Of a stretch of DNA of 64,000 nt, positions 32,851 through 44,740 are shown one piece after another. The stretch is from Lasiosphaeris hirsuta (Eukaryota > Ascomycota > Sordariomycetes > Sordariales > Lasiosphaeriaceae): positions 2,542,001-2,606,000 of the forward strand of contig JAUKUA010000005.1 of NCBI GenBank assembly GCA_030549175.1. The letters run 5' to 3'. Position 1 is the stretch's first letter, and the number at the start of each line of letters is the position of its first letter. The notes beneath the pieces are model-generated. The model saw only the letters and a list, made by a program, of their open reading frames with translations, searched no databases and was not told the DNA's origin. Made by a program: the position numbers and the translations under genes.

Positions 32851-35800
32851 ATGACATGCTGAGGCCACGACCTACATTCAGGTGGAGAGACGGAGAGAAC
32901 AGAGAGACGGCGCTCTTCCTTTTCGCCTTAGTCATTATGTAATCTGGGGGGTTATTCGGGCTGCGCACTTTTGTCAGCAGCATATGCATATTAGGCGTCA
33001 ATAGGTGGACAATCGAAAACCCTCATGGAGGGTAGTGGGCTGGCAAAATATCCGGTGGTAGCGGAGACAACCGGTCTTACTGTCTCCTGTCCAGGGAGGC
33101 GGATCAGAGACTGAGCTGGGCATAAAACTAGATTTGCTCTCCATGACCTGTTCTTGACCCGGGGACAGCAGAGAGATAAGGCGTCAATGGCCCAATAGCA
33201 GCGGACGTGACTTCGTTGCATTGGCCGCTCAATAGCGCAGATGAATTAACAATTCTCCAAGAGATAAATTCCTCGCCCTTTCGGGTGATTATTTGAACAT
33301 GAAGGACAGCCTCAGGGGCGGCCCAAGTTTTGTTGACCCCCCTTCCTCTCTCGTGGGATCCTTCCATGGCTCGCCTTGGCAGAAGATAGGAAGAGCGGTG
33401 GTACAGTACCACCTCGAAAGCCAAGGCCGAAGATGACACACTAAAACTCGGGGGACCATCAGATAACTCTAGCCTGATGAGCCCACGCAAAGCGCCCAGG
33501 GATACACAAAGAAGGAGGCCTCCGGGGAAAGCTTACAAGCTCACTCGCTCAGTCCGGTTGCCGCCTGCATTCTTCTTTATCTGGGCTTTATTGTGGTCGG
33601 CCCCTCGGGGTATCTGTGGAACAAGCTACCGGGGGCAAGCTCACTCATTGAATGAACACGGTGAGGCTGCATATGCAAACCCCGCGAGACGGGGGAAAGC
33701 AGAGAAGCTGCTGTATCAATGGTTCTCACGACTTAGTGGCGGTCATGAGGGTGCTGCGGGTATGTATGTACGAATCCGCGTAGGCTGAAGCGATGCGGAG
33801 GTTTTTAGTCTGCGCTATCCTGTCTGGCTTGGACACATAGCACAGACGGTAGGTATGCAGGACCTTTTCTCTCTCAGCTCCGTTTTCCCCTTCACCCCTC
33901 ACACTTGCTTGGCAGGTATGTGAGCTACGGCGGGGAGAGCTACGGGGCCTTGGCTGTACGTAGTTGGTTCCCTTATCCCAGGTTTTCCCCCCCTCCATCG
34001 GCTCGGGTTACATCTGGTTGGGCGGGAACGCGCGAGAGTTGTGTTGAGAGGTGTGCTGCTGCTGCTGCTGCTGCTACCTATCTGCTTGCTTGCTGCTGCT
34101 TTGCCGACAGGCGGCCGAGGTGCGGCCTGTCGAACCCCCTCCTCCCACGCTGGAGAATCCAATTACCCACATATGAGCTGTAGGTTGGCTGCTTGGTGCT
34201 GTATCATGCTGTTCGTCGAGGACATGGACATACAGGAGCCTGGGATGCTGCTTCCGGCCATGGGCCACGGAGGGAGGTGAACGGCGAACGACGAACGGAC
34301 CTCGGATGCAAGGCTTATTTGGTGACGAGTTGGGGACCAATTGGCAAGATTTTCAAGTCCAGACTGGATGAACGACACGACACGTCTGAGCGTGAGCTAG
34401 ATATCACTCAACTCGCCATGTCCGCCTCCCGTTTGCCGGGCAGCGGCTCGCAACGACGCATTACCAGCCGTACCAGATAGAAAATAAAGTTATGAGAGGG
34501 GTTGCGGAAACCACACGGGCAAAGTTCGGCTTCTCTGCGCTTTCTCATATTTCCTCTCACTCTTAGTCGTGAAGCTCTTCGTCCCCTGGGCTGGGGCTGT
34601 TCCGCGCGCTCCACGGCGATGATGGATGTTAGTACCTAGCTTACTTGGCGGCGCTAGGAGATAGATGGAAGGACCCCGCCGATACTCTCGACTCGGACCG
34701 GGGCGGGGGGAAGAGGGCTGGGATGGTGCGTTCCATCCCGTTTTTGTCGCAGGTATACTTTGCAGAGATGCGGAACGGAGCTCCAGCATTGTGGTGATAG
34801 ATAGCGGTGACCAGGTCAGGCAAGGAGCCCCCATCTAGGCGCATCGGGAGAACGAATCAAGAAATACACGGCCGCGATGACGCCAGATGGGGCGTTGTGC
34901 GTAATGCTTCCGGCACTTGAGGGGATTACATACGGGGCCGAGAACTCTGTGGGCACACAGTGCAACACAACAACACTGGTTTCGGGTGCAACAGGACGGA
35001 GGGGTGTTGACGGGACTCGAGAGTTGCCAAGGCCTGTCTCGTCTGGATCGTTGGGGAAAGCTTGGCCTGTCGTGTGTCGCCATACAGGGCCCGCATGTGG
35101 CATGCAAAGTGCGTACAGGTACATGTGTAGGCATCAACGTGAATCTTGCGGGCCCTGTGGGAGGTAGGTTGGGACGGGAGGTGTGAGCTGAGGAGGCCCG
35201 ACCAGGAAAACAGATCGTGAGCGAGATGAGATGCAGGTGGTTCGCAATGCCTGACTGGCCATGGCACCCATCTCTTGCTTCAGAGCTACAGAATGGGATC
35301 CTCGTCACGGGGCTCAAAAAGTCATAATGCCCCCGCCTTGCAGGGACAGCGAATTGAATTGCGCACTGGAGCTGTCCATGGACCGTGGTTTCCATTCCAA
35401 ACCTAGATCCAAAGATCCAGCTGGCGGCGGAGGGGCCCTCGAAACGGCTAGCGAGGGGGCTGGAAGGAAGGTAGGGCCCAGCCCACAGGCGGGGCAGCTC
35501 TGGGCAGTTCGGACGGCCGTCAGTGGGCAGCGCTGCTGAATTATCAAGACGTTGCATCCATGCTGACATAACAAACGGCGCTGCGCTGCCCTTTTCCTTG
35601 CTGTGAGGCAGGCACGTACGGTAGGGCACCCAGCTGCCTACCCACCTCGCCAAGCCAAAAGAAAGAAAAAAAACAAATAAAGGAACGTGACGACGGCCTG
35701 GGCAGAGGTCAAGCCGTGATATCTAACAGCTGGGGTGCCAGCCAAGCTCGGCTTATTTCCCATGCTCCCTGCCATATATGTCTTGGCCATGCCGTCGAGA

Positions 35801-36398
35801 TGGAAATATGGTTGTCCGATAATTTCTTCTCTCGCCTGTTCATGAAGCGATAAACCAAGCTTCCTCCTCAGCCTTCTTCTCGATTCTGGTTTTTGCACAC
35901 AGACTTGTCCTCCGCCCTCCGAAGCGTTACTTGTCGGTTTATACCGCCTGCAACCTCCCTCCTTTCCATCACTTGCATCACTTGCAGCGCAGCCGTTTAT
36001 TACTCAGCCAGCGGGCTCGAAACATAGAACACCCAACCAGATCCTCGTCGTGACCGCAGGAAGCATAGCATTGAATCATCCTTTCCCAGCTGCATCCATT
36101 CGCTCGCTAAGCGTCCGTTCATCCAGGCCAGCAGCATTGTCGAGTTGAACGTAGCGCCGGGATCCGTTCGTTTGCACCATTGCATGCGCTATCGTGTACG
36201 CTGACACCACTGCCGCCACCGCTGTTGGCTGCTGCTTGAGACTCTTTCTCCCACCCGCGAGTGAGAATCTCGCCACTTACCCCTCCAACCTCGATGCATG
36301 CTATCGCGACATAGCCTCTACTGGCCTCCCGTTGAGGCCGTACGAGCAGTGGCATACAATTCGATATAAAGTCATTTTCTACGAGTTCCCAGCCTACC
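32851..36398. other. Long intergenic region before the stress-protein gene
   Basis: This is 3.5 kb without a supported gene. Several open frames of 80-270 codons occur on both strands, but none has recognisable motifs or an ATG start with protein-like composition. It contains a (GCT)n tract (34054-34075) and CT-rich stretches near 35860-36000 that may belong to the leader of the downstream gene. Confidence 0.5.
34054..34075 (+). repeat. (GCT)n microsatellite
   Basis: About seven GCT units in non-coding sequence. Confidence 0.8.
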
Positions 36399-39034
36399 AT
36401 GGCTGAGAAGGCATCGAGCAATGTGAACCCCTCGTCTTCGTTGCCCTCGACGGCAAAAAGTCCCGACTCTGATGTGTCGCCAACGTCCCAAGTCGTCTTC
36501 AGGACCACCGACTACTTCACGACAGGCCCCGTCACCAATCGAGACTCCCCCAAGCTAGTCGTGCCCACGAGTGTCGCAAAGGTCGATGTCGGCCAGAGAC
36601 GCGACGCTGCGCCGCCGAGCGCTACTAACTCGACGGCTCCTAGCACGACGACTTCGGCCTCGATTGGAGGTGAAGATGGGACGACGGACTCGCGGCGACC
36701 ATCGCACAACGGCGAGTACCTTGACCTTGGCCACGCTCTATCTAGAAAATCGTCGTCGGCGTCTGTTTCGTTTCGCGCCCCACGAAATCCATCCCTGCCC
36801 CAAGGCCTCCCTCGGAAAACAGACAACCAGCGGCTCCGAGAGTCGTCGCCGTCTCCTATCAGGTATGTGGGAACATTTAAGTTTGTTGGTGTGGACGGGG
36901 CCGGGATCTATGGCGCGCTACCGTGCGTTTCCTTGCCAAACATACACACCTCTCCAACGCAGCCCAAGTGGTGCTTTTGTTGCAGGGATAGCTCCTGGTC
37001 CATCCCAAATGCCTACCCTTGTGTTTGTCTACGAAAGGGGGGGGGGAGGGTTCGAGAGGGCTCTAGGCTGTTGTGGCCTGTCCCACTGTGCCACATCCGT
37101 GGTCCCATTTGGGAGGAAGCGTCACAAGTCGTGGTGATATCAGAGTTTGATGCGAAATCGCCAGGCCGGGGTCCATTGTCAGTCGCAGCGACAGTGCATT
37201 CTGGGGCGTCCCAAACCGAACCTCACTCAGTCGCTACTCTGCCTTTGCCCTCGCTTCCCTGCCGCCTAGCCCGGATGCCGCCATGGCGATCGCCATCACC
37301 TCGAGGTGGAAGGTCGTCTTGTGCGCGGTCCGGTTGCATGATATGGACAAAGCGGCTGCCTTGCAGCGGGTAAAGCGCCTCTCGCCAGAGCTTGACCCGC
37401 ATCATCACAACCGCAGAGCCTCTCTCCTCTTCGGGTTGACCTCATTCGCCAACGCTTAGCTCACGACCCCGCCACCCCACCAGGCTGGCCACTTGTTCAT
37501 GTTTGATGGATGTCGTATGCTCTGCCAACCCAAATCTCGTTAGCCGGGCAGCCGATGGCCCTCCCACCACCTCCCCCCTCCCCCTCCCCCGCGTCTGGTT
37601 TGTGACTGCTGGGTTCGGGCAGTGTATAAGTCGAGACGGCTAACCGGCGCATATGCACATGCATCGTGTTTTTTTTTCCCGCATCATCATTATCTTGCCC
37701 AACACATCGCGCTGCCGCCGTCTGTGGTGCCAAAACTTGAGCTCAATTCGCGCAATGGTCGAGTGCCTTGCTCGCTATCCTGCTCCACTTATTCCCGATA
37801 TCCATTTCGACCTCGGACTAGAGAACCAGTCCACCTTGGTGATATGTCGGTGCTAACAGAGAGACCGCCCGCGGCCCCCAGGTTTCGGCAACACGTTGGA
37901 TTCGATAACCTGCCCGTGGGCGAGGCAACCAAGAATAATACCTCGTCGTTTACGCTTCATGTACGACACCAGGGGTACCAGTCCTCGCGAAGGTCCCGGA
38001 CCTTTATGGTGGGCGTGGACGAGCATGCCTATTCCGATTACGCGCTGGTTTGGCTGCTGAATAAGATGGTCGACGATGGCGATGAAATCGTTTGCGTGCG
38101 AGTGCTGGAGAGCACCCCGCGGCCAGATAAAGATTACCAGGGGGAGGCTAAAAAGCTGCTCCAGGCGATCCAGTCCAAGAACGAACTTAACAAGGCTATC
38201 AGCATCATTCTCGAGTATTCAGTTGGGAAGCTGCACGCGACTTTCCAGCAATTGGTGGGTTGACCCCTCCCGTCCCGCCCCCGCATGGATGTGCCGTGAC
38301 TGACCGCGATCCCCGCCTGGCAGCTTCACATTTACCAACCTTCAATGCTTATCGTCGGGACCAAGGGCCGGTCACTGGGAGGAATACAGGGTTTAATGAA
38401 TACACGGAACTCGTTCTCCAAATATTGTCTCCAGTACAGTCCTGTTCCGGTAGTTGTAGTTAGACCCGACGACAAGCGTTTGAAGAAGAAGGAGAAGCGG
38501 ATACACGACCCCTCACGGCAAAGCTATCTTGCCATCCTGGCACACAATGATGGGAAACACGAGGCCGACAGCCAGGCTAGTAGCGTGTACGAGCTCGAGA
38601 GGGGAATATCTGCCGACGAGGAAGCACATCGAGTTGCTGCAGCAATAGGGCTTCCCGCAGCATTCGACCCGACCATCAAGCCGTACCACAAAGACCCAAC
38701 ACAAATTCGGCGGGCTTCCCCATCCGCGCTCCCCTCTCGTTCGTCTGCTGGAACGACATCAACTTCACCGCCTCCGCCCGCGTTGGCAGCCGAGAGCGGG
38801 GACGAAGAAAGTGGCGATGATGAGGATGAGTACGAGATTGAGGCCGTTTCAGCGCAGCAGCTTGTCGGTGTAAGCAGGAGCCAGACGCAGCTCGAGAGAG
38901 AGCAGAAGCAGCGACTCCATGCTATGGAAGTGGGCGAAGCAGCCGCACTGTTAAAATCCGGCGTAGAAGCGATTGAAGATGACGACGATGATGACGAGTC
39001 ACAGGAGAGAAGCCCAGTGGCTGTCAAACCCTGA
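36399..39034 (+). CDS. Universal-stress-protein (UspA) domain protein with long low-complexity flanks
   Basis: The UspA fold binds ATP or AMP and is linked to stress tolerance; the role of the large fungal versions is not defined. Predicted exons are 36399-36862, 37822-38254 and 38324-39034, giving 535 residues. Residues 1-154 are Ser/Thr/Pro-rich and disordered. The Usp domain (about 205-345) begins RTFMVGVDEHAYSDYALVWL and contains MLIVGTKGRSLGGIQGLMNT and SFSKYCLQYSPVPVVVVRP. GTKGRSLGG and the later Ser-Phe-Ser are the nucleotide-binding loop. The tail is acidic (ESGDEESGDDEDEYEIE). Intron 1 is 959 nt, far longer than any other here. Its acceptor is chosen at 37821 because it keeps the frame (SPSPIR to EPVHLGDMSVL). 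A TATAAG at 37625 inside it may drive a short form starting at Met 37844. Confidence 0.82.
37625..37630 (+). promoter_or_regulatory. Possible internal TATA box in intron 1 of the Usp gene
   Basis: TATAAG is followed by a CT-rich stretch and then by the in-frame ATG at 37844, about 200 bp downstream. Two ATGs near 37651 would precede that start in such a transcript, which weakens the idea. Confidence 0.25.
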
Positions 39035-39964
39035 GGGATGTTTCAGTTTCTTGGTCAGCCCTTTTACGCCCATGCTTGGCTTGCAGACGAACCGTTTAGC
39101 CTTTTGAGCTTCATGTTTAGCAGCATGCGCAATGGGGACCCAGAGACATTCCAGACCATCAGGGCAGGGCATCGAAGGGAGGCCTCGGGCTCGTGGAAGC
39201 GATTAGCATGTTGAGTGGTTTCCCGGGCTATAGAACACAGGGGTATTGCCAAGTAATGTGGTTTTTTTGGAGCAAAGGATCCTTGTATTTGTAAAAGATT
39301 ATTACCAGCGTGGGCGGTTAGGCGGTTGGACGGTTGGGTGGGCGGCTCTGTCTTTAGCGAATCTCTGTAACTAGAGAAAATGAATACCAATTTACTTAAA
39401 GGGAATAAAGACGAGTGCCTGGGTTTCGATTGTGTTGCGATCACGGGCTGTTGGCTACCTAGGTGTGTAAGATCTCATGGCTTAATATGGATCAAGTCAC
39501 AATGGTATGGGCCGGTTCAAGACAGGCTGGGCGTGGGTTGCATGGCACCCCCACGATATTGGCAACCGGGGAACCTGGGGTACGGCCAGGATTCCCGGTC
39601 GCAGGGCTGTTTGGCGCCTTAGCGTGGTTCGGCGATTCGTCATCTTTCCAACCAAATGCCAACCTCATGGAATGAACAGCTGCATCCCTCGCGACCCTGA
39701 AACTTTCAGAAGCGAGCAGTCGCAAACCACAGCACCCAAGGGAGAAGACAATCAATCAATAACCTCCCAAGGATCGCCCCGCACACACTGCTTACGCACA
39801 CCTTCCTCCCTTCCCCTCTCTTTATCTCATCCCCCTCGTGCAACCGAAGAGTTCAAATAACTCGAGAACCCGAAGAATCCCACGCCGTATGATGCTCTCC
39901 CGGCCCTGCGCGCCGCAAGCCTCGGGCAACCACACTCCACAGCACCTCTCTCCCATCGCCCCCG
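39035..39964. other. Intergenic region between the Usp and GPHR genes
   Basis: About 0.9 kb. An AATAAA at 39404-39409 could end the Usp transcript. The remainder is a CT-rich promoter-like sequence (39760-39850) with no gene. Confidence 0.55.
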
Positions 39965-41780
39965 ATGCTGCCCTCGGCTGACGCATCGGGCTCCTGCACC
40001 AGCAACAATGAAGACGAAGTCTGCGGGCCCCCGCCCACGACCCTCGCGACGGCCCTCTCCGTCTCCCCCTTCCTCGCGACCTTTGCGATCGTCAGCCTAG
40101 TCGTCGCGACACACGTTTTCCCGCGCCTAGCACGGATACAATCTGACACCACCGGCGTCGTCCGCAATGGCGACGACTACGCGCTTCCCGCCTCGGCGCC
40201 GCCCAGCCTGCGCCAGGCCCACGCCGCGCACGGCGCCCGCTCGGTTAGGAGGCGCGTGGCCGCGCTGACGTTCGCCGCCACGCTCGGGCTGGCCACGGTG
40301 CTAGCCGAGCTGATACTGGCTGAGATCTCGGACTTTGTCGGGCCGCGCGCGCGCGACCTGGCGCTGCGCGTCACCGTGCCGGCGCTGCTGTTTCTGGTCA
40401 TCGTCGTGATCCCCGTGCTTGAGTTGATGTCGATCGTCGCTGGGAGCGGGTGGACTTTCCAGAGGAGCGCAAAGGGGCGGGTGCCGCGGGTCGCGTGGGG
40501 TTTGTTAGCCGTGGGGTTTGTGGCGTGGTTGTGCGTCTTTTGGTCGCTGGGAAGAGCGGTGCCAATGGCGGACGAGAGGGACTATTTGTATGCGTTCAGT
40601 AGGGGGGCCAAGAGGAGGCGTTTGATGCGACGGGGATGACTATTGGGAGGGCGGCAATTCGGAAGGAGTCAGTCGGGGAGATGTTGGAGAGGGGGGGTTG
40701 TCAAGGGCGTGCCTGGAGAGGGTCGGGGTCATTGGGATATCGCTCATGGCTTTGCTGTCAGGGTTCGCCAGCGTGTCGAGCCCGTGGCATACCTTTGCCG
40801 ATAACAGGTCGTACCGCAGACGCCCGATTACCAATGCGGATATCGCAAGGAAGCAGGCCGGACTCGAGGCCACAAGCGAGCTGCTACTTACGAAGCGGCA
40901 CCGGCTACGCGCACTGCAGCGGAAGTTGGCCGACCCGACACCCAGCGGGATTTCAGGGGTGGCATCATCGAGTGGTCTGGTGGGTAAGATGCTCGGGTCC
41001 CTAAAAGGCATCGCCAGCGGAGGCGGCGGGGACGCCGCAGAGATCAAAGGGCTGCAACTCGAAATCTCAGGCCTCGAAACCATGGAGTCCAACCTCTCTA
41101 CCTCCTTGTCCCTCCTCCGCACCCGCCAAGCAGCGCACGCTCGGGACGGCACCGCTCTTGGTCGCCTCCTCGCCATCCCCGGCTACATCTTCAGCCTCTA
41201 CTGCGTCTACCGCATCCTCGCCACCACCCTAACCACCGCCCGCCGTATGTATTACCCCTCGGCGACCTTCTCCTCGTCGGACCCCATCAACCGCTTCCTC
41301 GGCCTCCTAGCCCGCCACTGGGACCCCAAACTTGATCAGATGGCTTGGGCCCGTCAGATCTCGTTTCTACTCTCGGGCGTCATCCTCGCCGCCAGCGCCA
41401 ACTCGGCCATGCAGACCTTCCACCTCTTCGCTCGCTGGATGCCCGGCCTGCTGTACCAGGCCCAGGCCAACCTGGCCCTGCTCATCGGCCAGATCGCCGC
41501 GACCTACGTCATCAGCGCAGCGCTGCTGCTCAGGAGCAACCTGCCGAGGGAGGTGGGCCGGTCTGTGGGCGACGCGCTGGAGAGCGCGCTCGAGCCAGGG
41601 TTTGTGGATCGTTGGTTCGAGGGCTGGTTTCTGTTCGCCAGCGTCGGGACTGGGATCGGGATCTGGGTGGGGAGGAAGCTGGCCGGGGGCGGCGGAGCTG
41701 GGGTTCTGGGAGGGGAGTATTACCTGGATGAGTGGGATGAGTTTGCTGGGGAGGAAATGGGGGCGCAGAAGAGGTCATGA
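39965..41780 (+). CDS. Golgi pH regulator / GPR89-type multi-pass membrane protein
   Basis: Members are Golgi-resident multi-pass proteins (animal GPHR/GPR89, plant GTG1/2) that act as anion channels or affect Golgi acidification; the fungal role is little studied. Two exons are proposed: 39965-40587 and 40673-41780, giving 576 residues. The hydrophobic helices in exon 1 (ATFAIVSLVVATHVFP, LALRVTVPALLFLVIVVIPV) are followed in exon 2 by the family signature GVIGISLMALLSGFASVSSP. A charged cytosolic loop of about 120 residues comes next, then four helices (ISFLLSGVILAASANSAMQT, LALLIGQIAATYVISAALLL and others). The two halves lie in different frames. The intron 40588-40672 (GTATGC...GTCAG) restores the frame with a TGACTA branch, but other acceptors at 40665-40689 are possible, so about 15 residues at the junction are uncertain. 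Confidence 0.85.
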
Positions 41781-42380
41781 TGTTTGGCACTATATTGTTT
41801 GGCGCTATATTGTCACACGAGGCTGGCAATGGGATTGGATGGAGGGAGTGAGGGAGGTTTACCTCCCGGTGGTGCCCTGGTTAAAATGGAAAAGGGGACG
41901 GGCTGTGGTTGCGTGGTGTTGGATGGGTCCGTCATTATTATCCTTGTGTATGACTGTGGTGTATGATTATGTTCAGATAGCGGCGTCTTGGATCTGGGTT
42001 GGTTTTTTACAGGTGAATTAAAATAGGCGGTCTAGTCGATTTAGCACATGTTATTGTGCTACCCCTTTTTGAGGAGTACTCGTATTAAACTGATCGTACA
42101 GAGTTATCTCCTTGCGTCTCTGATTTATCTCCCTGCGTCCCTGAGTGTCCTTGCTTCTCTGAGTCTCCCTTTCTAGTATGACGCCGGAATTTTTCCGTAC
42201 TCGACTGATCATTGTTTTCCATTCTACAGTGGACAGGATGTTAGCTCGTTATTTGGTAACGCGTCTTCCTCCCGTTGCTGAATAACAGTTGCGGTGCAAA
42301 AGTCTTGGTAGCTAGTGCCTTGGCGTAACTCATACACATACTTTGCCCAGTGTGGCGGCCGTCAGATTTGGTAATGTTCT
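41781..42380. other. Intergenic region between converging genes
   Basis: 0.6 kb of 3' flanking sequence containing a degenerate tandem repeat (42104-42161). No gene seen. Confidence 0.55.
42104..42161 (+). repeat. Degenerate ~20-bp tandem repeat, three units
   Basis: Three imperfect copies of TTATCTCCTTGCGTCTCTGA lie in a row, with units of 20, 21 and 18 bp. It is non-coding. Confidence 0.65.
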
Positions 42381-42782
42381 TCATCCAGACCCTCGACCAA
42401 GGCTCCCTATCTCTGCTGCCCGCACCTTCTTTCGATCATCTTCTTGGCTTCTTCGCATGCCCGATAGCCGCTTCGTGCACCCTGCAAAAACAACCAAGGC
42501 TGCAAAGAAAAGGGCGATGAGGAACCCGATTTGCATCAATTCAGGCGTGGATTTAGGGCAGACTGGCGAGTTCAGATCGAGCTCCGCTTGTGGGTCCTGG
42601 GCAATAAACCCCATGCTCTTCCGTGCCATCAATAGATTCTTCGCCTCTGTCGCAACTTTGGTCGGAGATCTATCAAGGAGTCGGATGTCGATTGTGAGCC
42701 ATCCCGCGTCACTAGTGCCGTTAACCAATCCCGTCAGAGGAATACGTCCGACGATGACCATACTGCTCGTAGGGTCACCCAT
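42381..42782 (-). CDS. Possible small single-pass membrane protein, unknown
   Basis: The ATG at 42782 in a good context (ACAGCCATGG) opens 133 residues. The N-terminal half is moderately polar (MGDPTSSMVIVGRIPLTGLV). Residues near 95-115 form one clear membrane helix (GFLIALFFAALVVFAGC). The tail is strongly basic (KRLSGMRRSQEDDRKKVRAA), which by the positive-inside rule puts the C-terminus in the cytosol. No intron is needed. I do not recognise the family and cannot exclude a chance frame; the helix plus basic anchor and the start context are the only support. The frame is also open upstream of the ATG. It lies next to the repeat-rich region that begins at about 43 kb. Confidence 0.4.
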   Translation of the reverse strand: MGDPTSSMVIVGRIPLTGLVNGTSDAGWLTIDIRLLDRSPTKVATEAKNLLMARKSMGFIAQDPQAELDLNSPVCPKSTPELMQIGFLIALFFAALVVFAGCTKRLSGMRRSQEDDRKKVRAAEIGSLGRGSG

Positions 42783-44012
42783 GGCTGTTTCTTTCCTTGT
42801 TGGGTTGATCGATCGCGATTTTGCGTGCTGGAGAGGATTGTGCAGAAGATGTGTGCTTGGCTGGGTACCTAGGCTGGGAACCTGCAAGGAAGAGAGGTTA
42901 TTTATCAAGGCCGGGTGCCATTGACAGAGCTCGGTTGAGAGGTGGCCGGAGAACGGTGGTTCCGTTGTTGCATATCTGTTCCTTCTCTGACATGCCCGAC
43001 ATGTAACATTTGGCAGCACGGAAGTGGCCAATGTAAATCATAGAAAACCAAAAAAAAAAAAAAAACCAAGCACAGAAGGAGCTATGTGAAGCCGCCATAC
43101 AAATTAGGGGTTTGTTGACATTCAGGGAAGGAGCTATTCCCATGTGCCAATGGGATAGCGGCTGTGACACCTCCCAGCCACTGTCGACTTGGGCATTTTC
43201 CCGCTATGGTACCTTATTTTACTCGTAGCTTTATCTTGATATGCGAACCAAAGTACCTTCCACTAATATCACCGTTAAGCCTGGGGGACTCACTTCAGCT
43301 ATTCCTTCGGCCACCTCTGCTATCCGTCCCTACGTGATCAAGAGTAGAGGAGATCCGCTTGCCCTAGCCGACCACCCGCCCACAGTCGCTGGAGGATTGG
43401 GTGAATTTACTCTGGGTGACCTTGCCCAAGCAGCCCCATGCCCTGGCCCCATCCCATGCTCTACTACCAGTTGCTTGAACGCCAAACTCGATGGCCACTT
43501 CCAGCAGCCAATTATTCCCACGGCTGGCCTTAGGATCGCTGAATCCACCGTACTACTAAGTCACGGTGTTTTCGGCGAGCGTGGAGGAAGGTTATGCTAA
43601 GTTTCAAAGTCGTCTAACTTCGGTTCATCTTTTAGATAATCAGTCCTGTGCTAAAGTACTTCCCAGAGACTCACATCATGGGTCGGAAATTAGGTTCATG
43701 ATATGTCTGGTTCGGGACGGCCCGGCACAGAAGAAAGCTTGGTTGAGAAGGGATAACAGCCCCCCATCAAGACGTTGGAATACCCGACTTTACCGTCAAT
43801 CAGTGCTTAGTAACTAGTAGTACTGGTAGTCTGGGTTGACAGTAGATCGACTAGTGGTGTCTACAGCCAGGAGGGGCTACTAATGTGATATATTTCTATC
43901 TGCTACCACGGTGTAGTATTGCCGTAGTACCACCAACCGGTAGCGGCTCATGTGTACAGAACGTATAAGATTTCGGGCTTCCCATCGCTGCTCATTCCGA
44001 GTCAAATGCATA
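42783..44012. other. AT-richer non-coding stretch left of the first MITE
   Basis: About 1.2 kb with a poly-A run (43051-43066) and no supported gene. A 119-codon frame at 43241-43600 has no recognisable feature. The composition is more AT-rich than the gene-bearing parts. Confidence 0.5.
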
Positions 44013-44270
44013 CACTCCAACCCTGGTTGGTTTGTTAGCGCAGAACACTCTCGCCAAACCAAGAGAGGTACTGAAGCCATGATGAAGCATTTGCAGGATA
44101 AGAAAAGATATCTGGTATTTTATAAGGCCTTTTTAAGATGAGAAAAGCCTTCTGAAATACCAAGTACATATTTTAAAATGCGGAAGATGCTGTTTTTGCT
44201 GCTCGGAAGCCTCTACCTTTGGGCCATTAGGAAAAGGTTACACGCGAACAAACAAACCAAGGTTGGATTG
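44013..44270 (+). mobile_element. MITE copy 1 (258 bp, ~40-bp terminal inverted repeats, TA target site)
   Basis: The left end reads CACTCCAACCCTGGTTGGTT and the reverse complement of the right end CAATCCAACCTTGGTTTGTT. Matching continues for about 30 bp (TTTGTTAGCGC against TTTGTTCGCG). Both ends are flanked by TA (44011-44012 and 44271-44272), the target-site duplication of Tc1/mariner-type elements. The interior has a second inverted repeat (GGTATTTTATAAGGCC against GCCTTCTGAAATACC) and no reading frame, so it is non-autonomous and strongly foldback. The same ends occur in the second copy at 46017-46328. The transposase source is not in the window. Confidence 0.85.
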
Positions 44271-44460
44271 TATGTTTTGGGGCCCAGTAATCGAGTTGCT
44301 AAATCAAATGGATTATAAGTCGAGACAACCTTTCAGTCCGAAGTAAAACTTGGTCTATTTCCCAGTGGTGGAGCCTTTGAAAACCTTTGATAGAGTTAGG
44401 GCGTATCCCCAGCTGCTTTCTCCGAAAGATAGACTTCTTGTGTCGTCGGACACTTAGAGG

Positions 44461-44469
44461 TATATATTA
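44461..44469 (+). promoter_or_regulatory. TATA-like box of the orphan gene
   Basis: TATATATTA lies 280 bp before the ATG at 44741. From about 44490 to 44741 there is no ATG, and the sequence is CT- and CA-rich as in fungal leaders. This supports a once-functional transcript. Confidence 0.4.
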
Positions 44470-44740
44470 CACGACCTTCGCTGAGACTGGGCTCTCAACC
44501 ATCGTCTCTCTCTTGTCATCATTCTTCACAAAAGTCAACCTAGACCCTTTTACATATTGCCTTATTTTCACAGGTCAAGTCTCAACACCTATCGACAAGC
44601 AAACACCATACAAAACGGCACTCTGGTCTACCAAAGACTTCTCTTCCGTCTCTCGGTCGACTTGAACTGTCCTCAGACCACGGCTATCATCACAGTCACA
44701 ACTTGAAGTCCCCACTAGCTACAATTACAACGATCACAAG

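Noticed and set aside
34835..35653. 272-codon minus-strand open frame
   Set aside because: It has no ATG start at its 5' end, scattered Cys, Pro and Arg without pattern, and overlaps other open frames of similar quality. It is likely chance.
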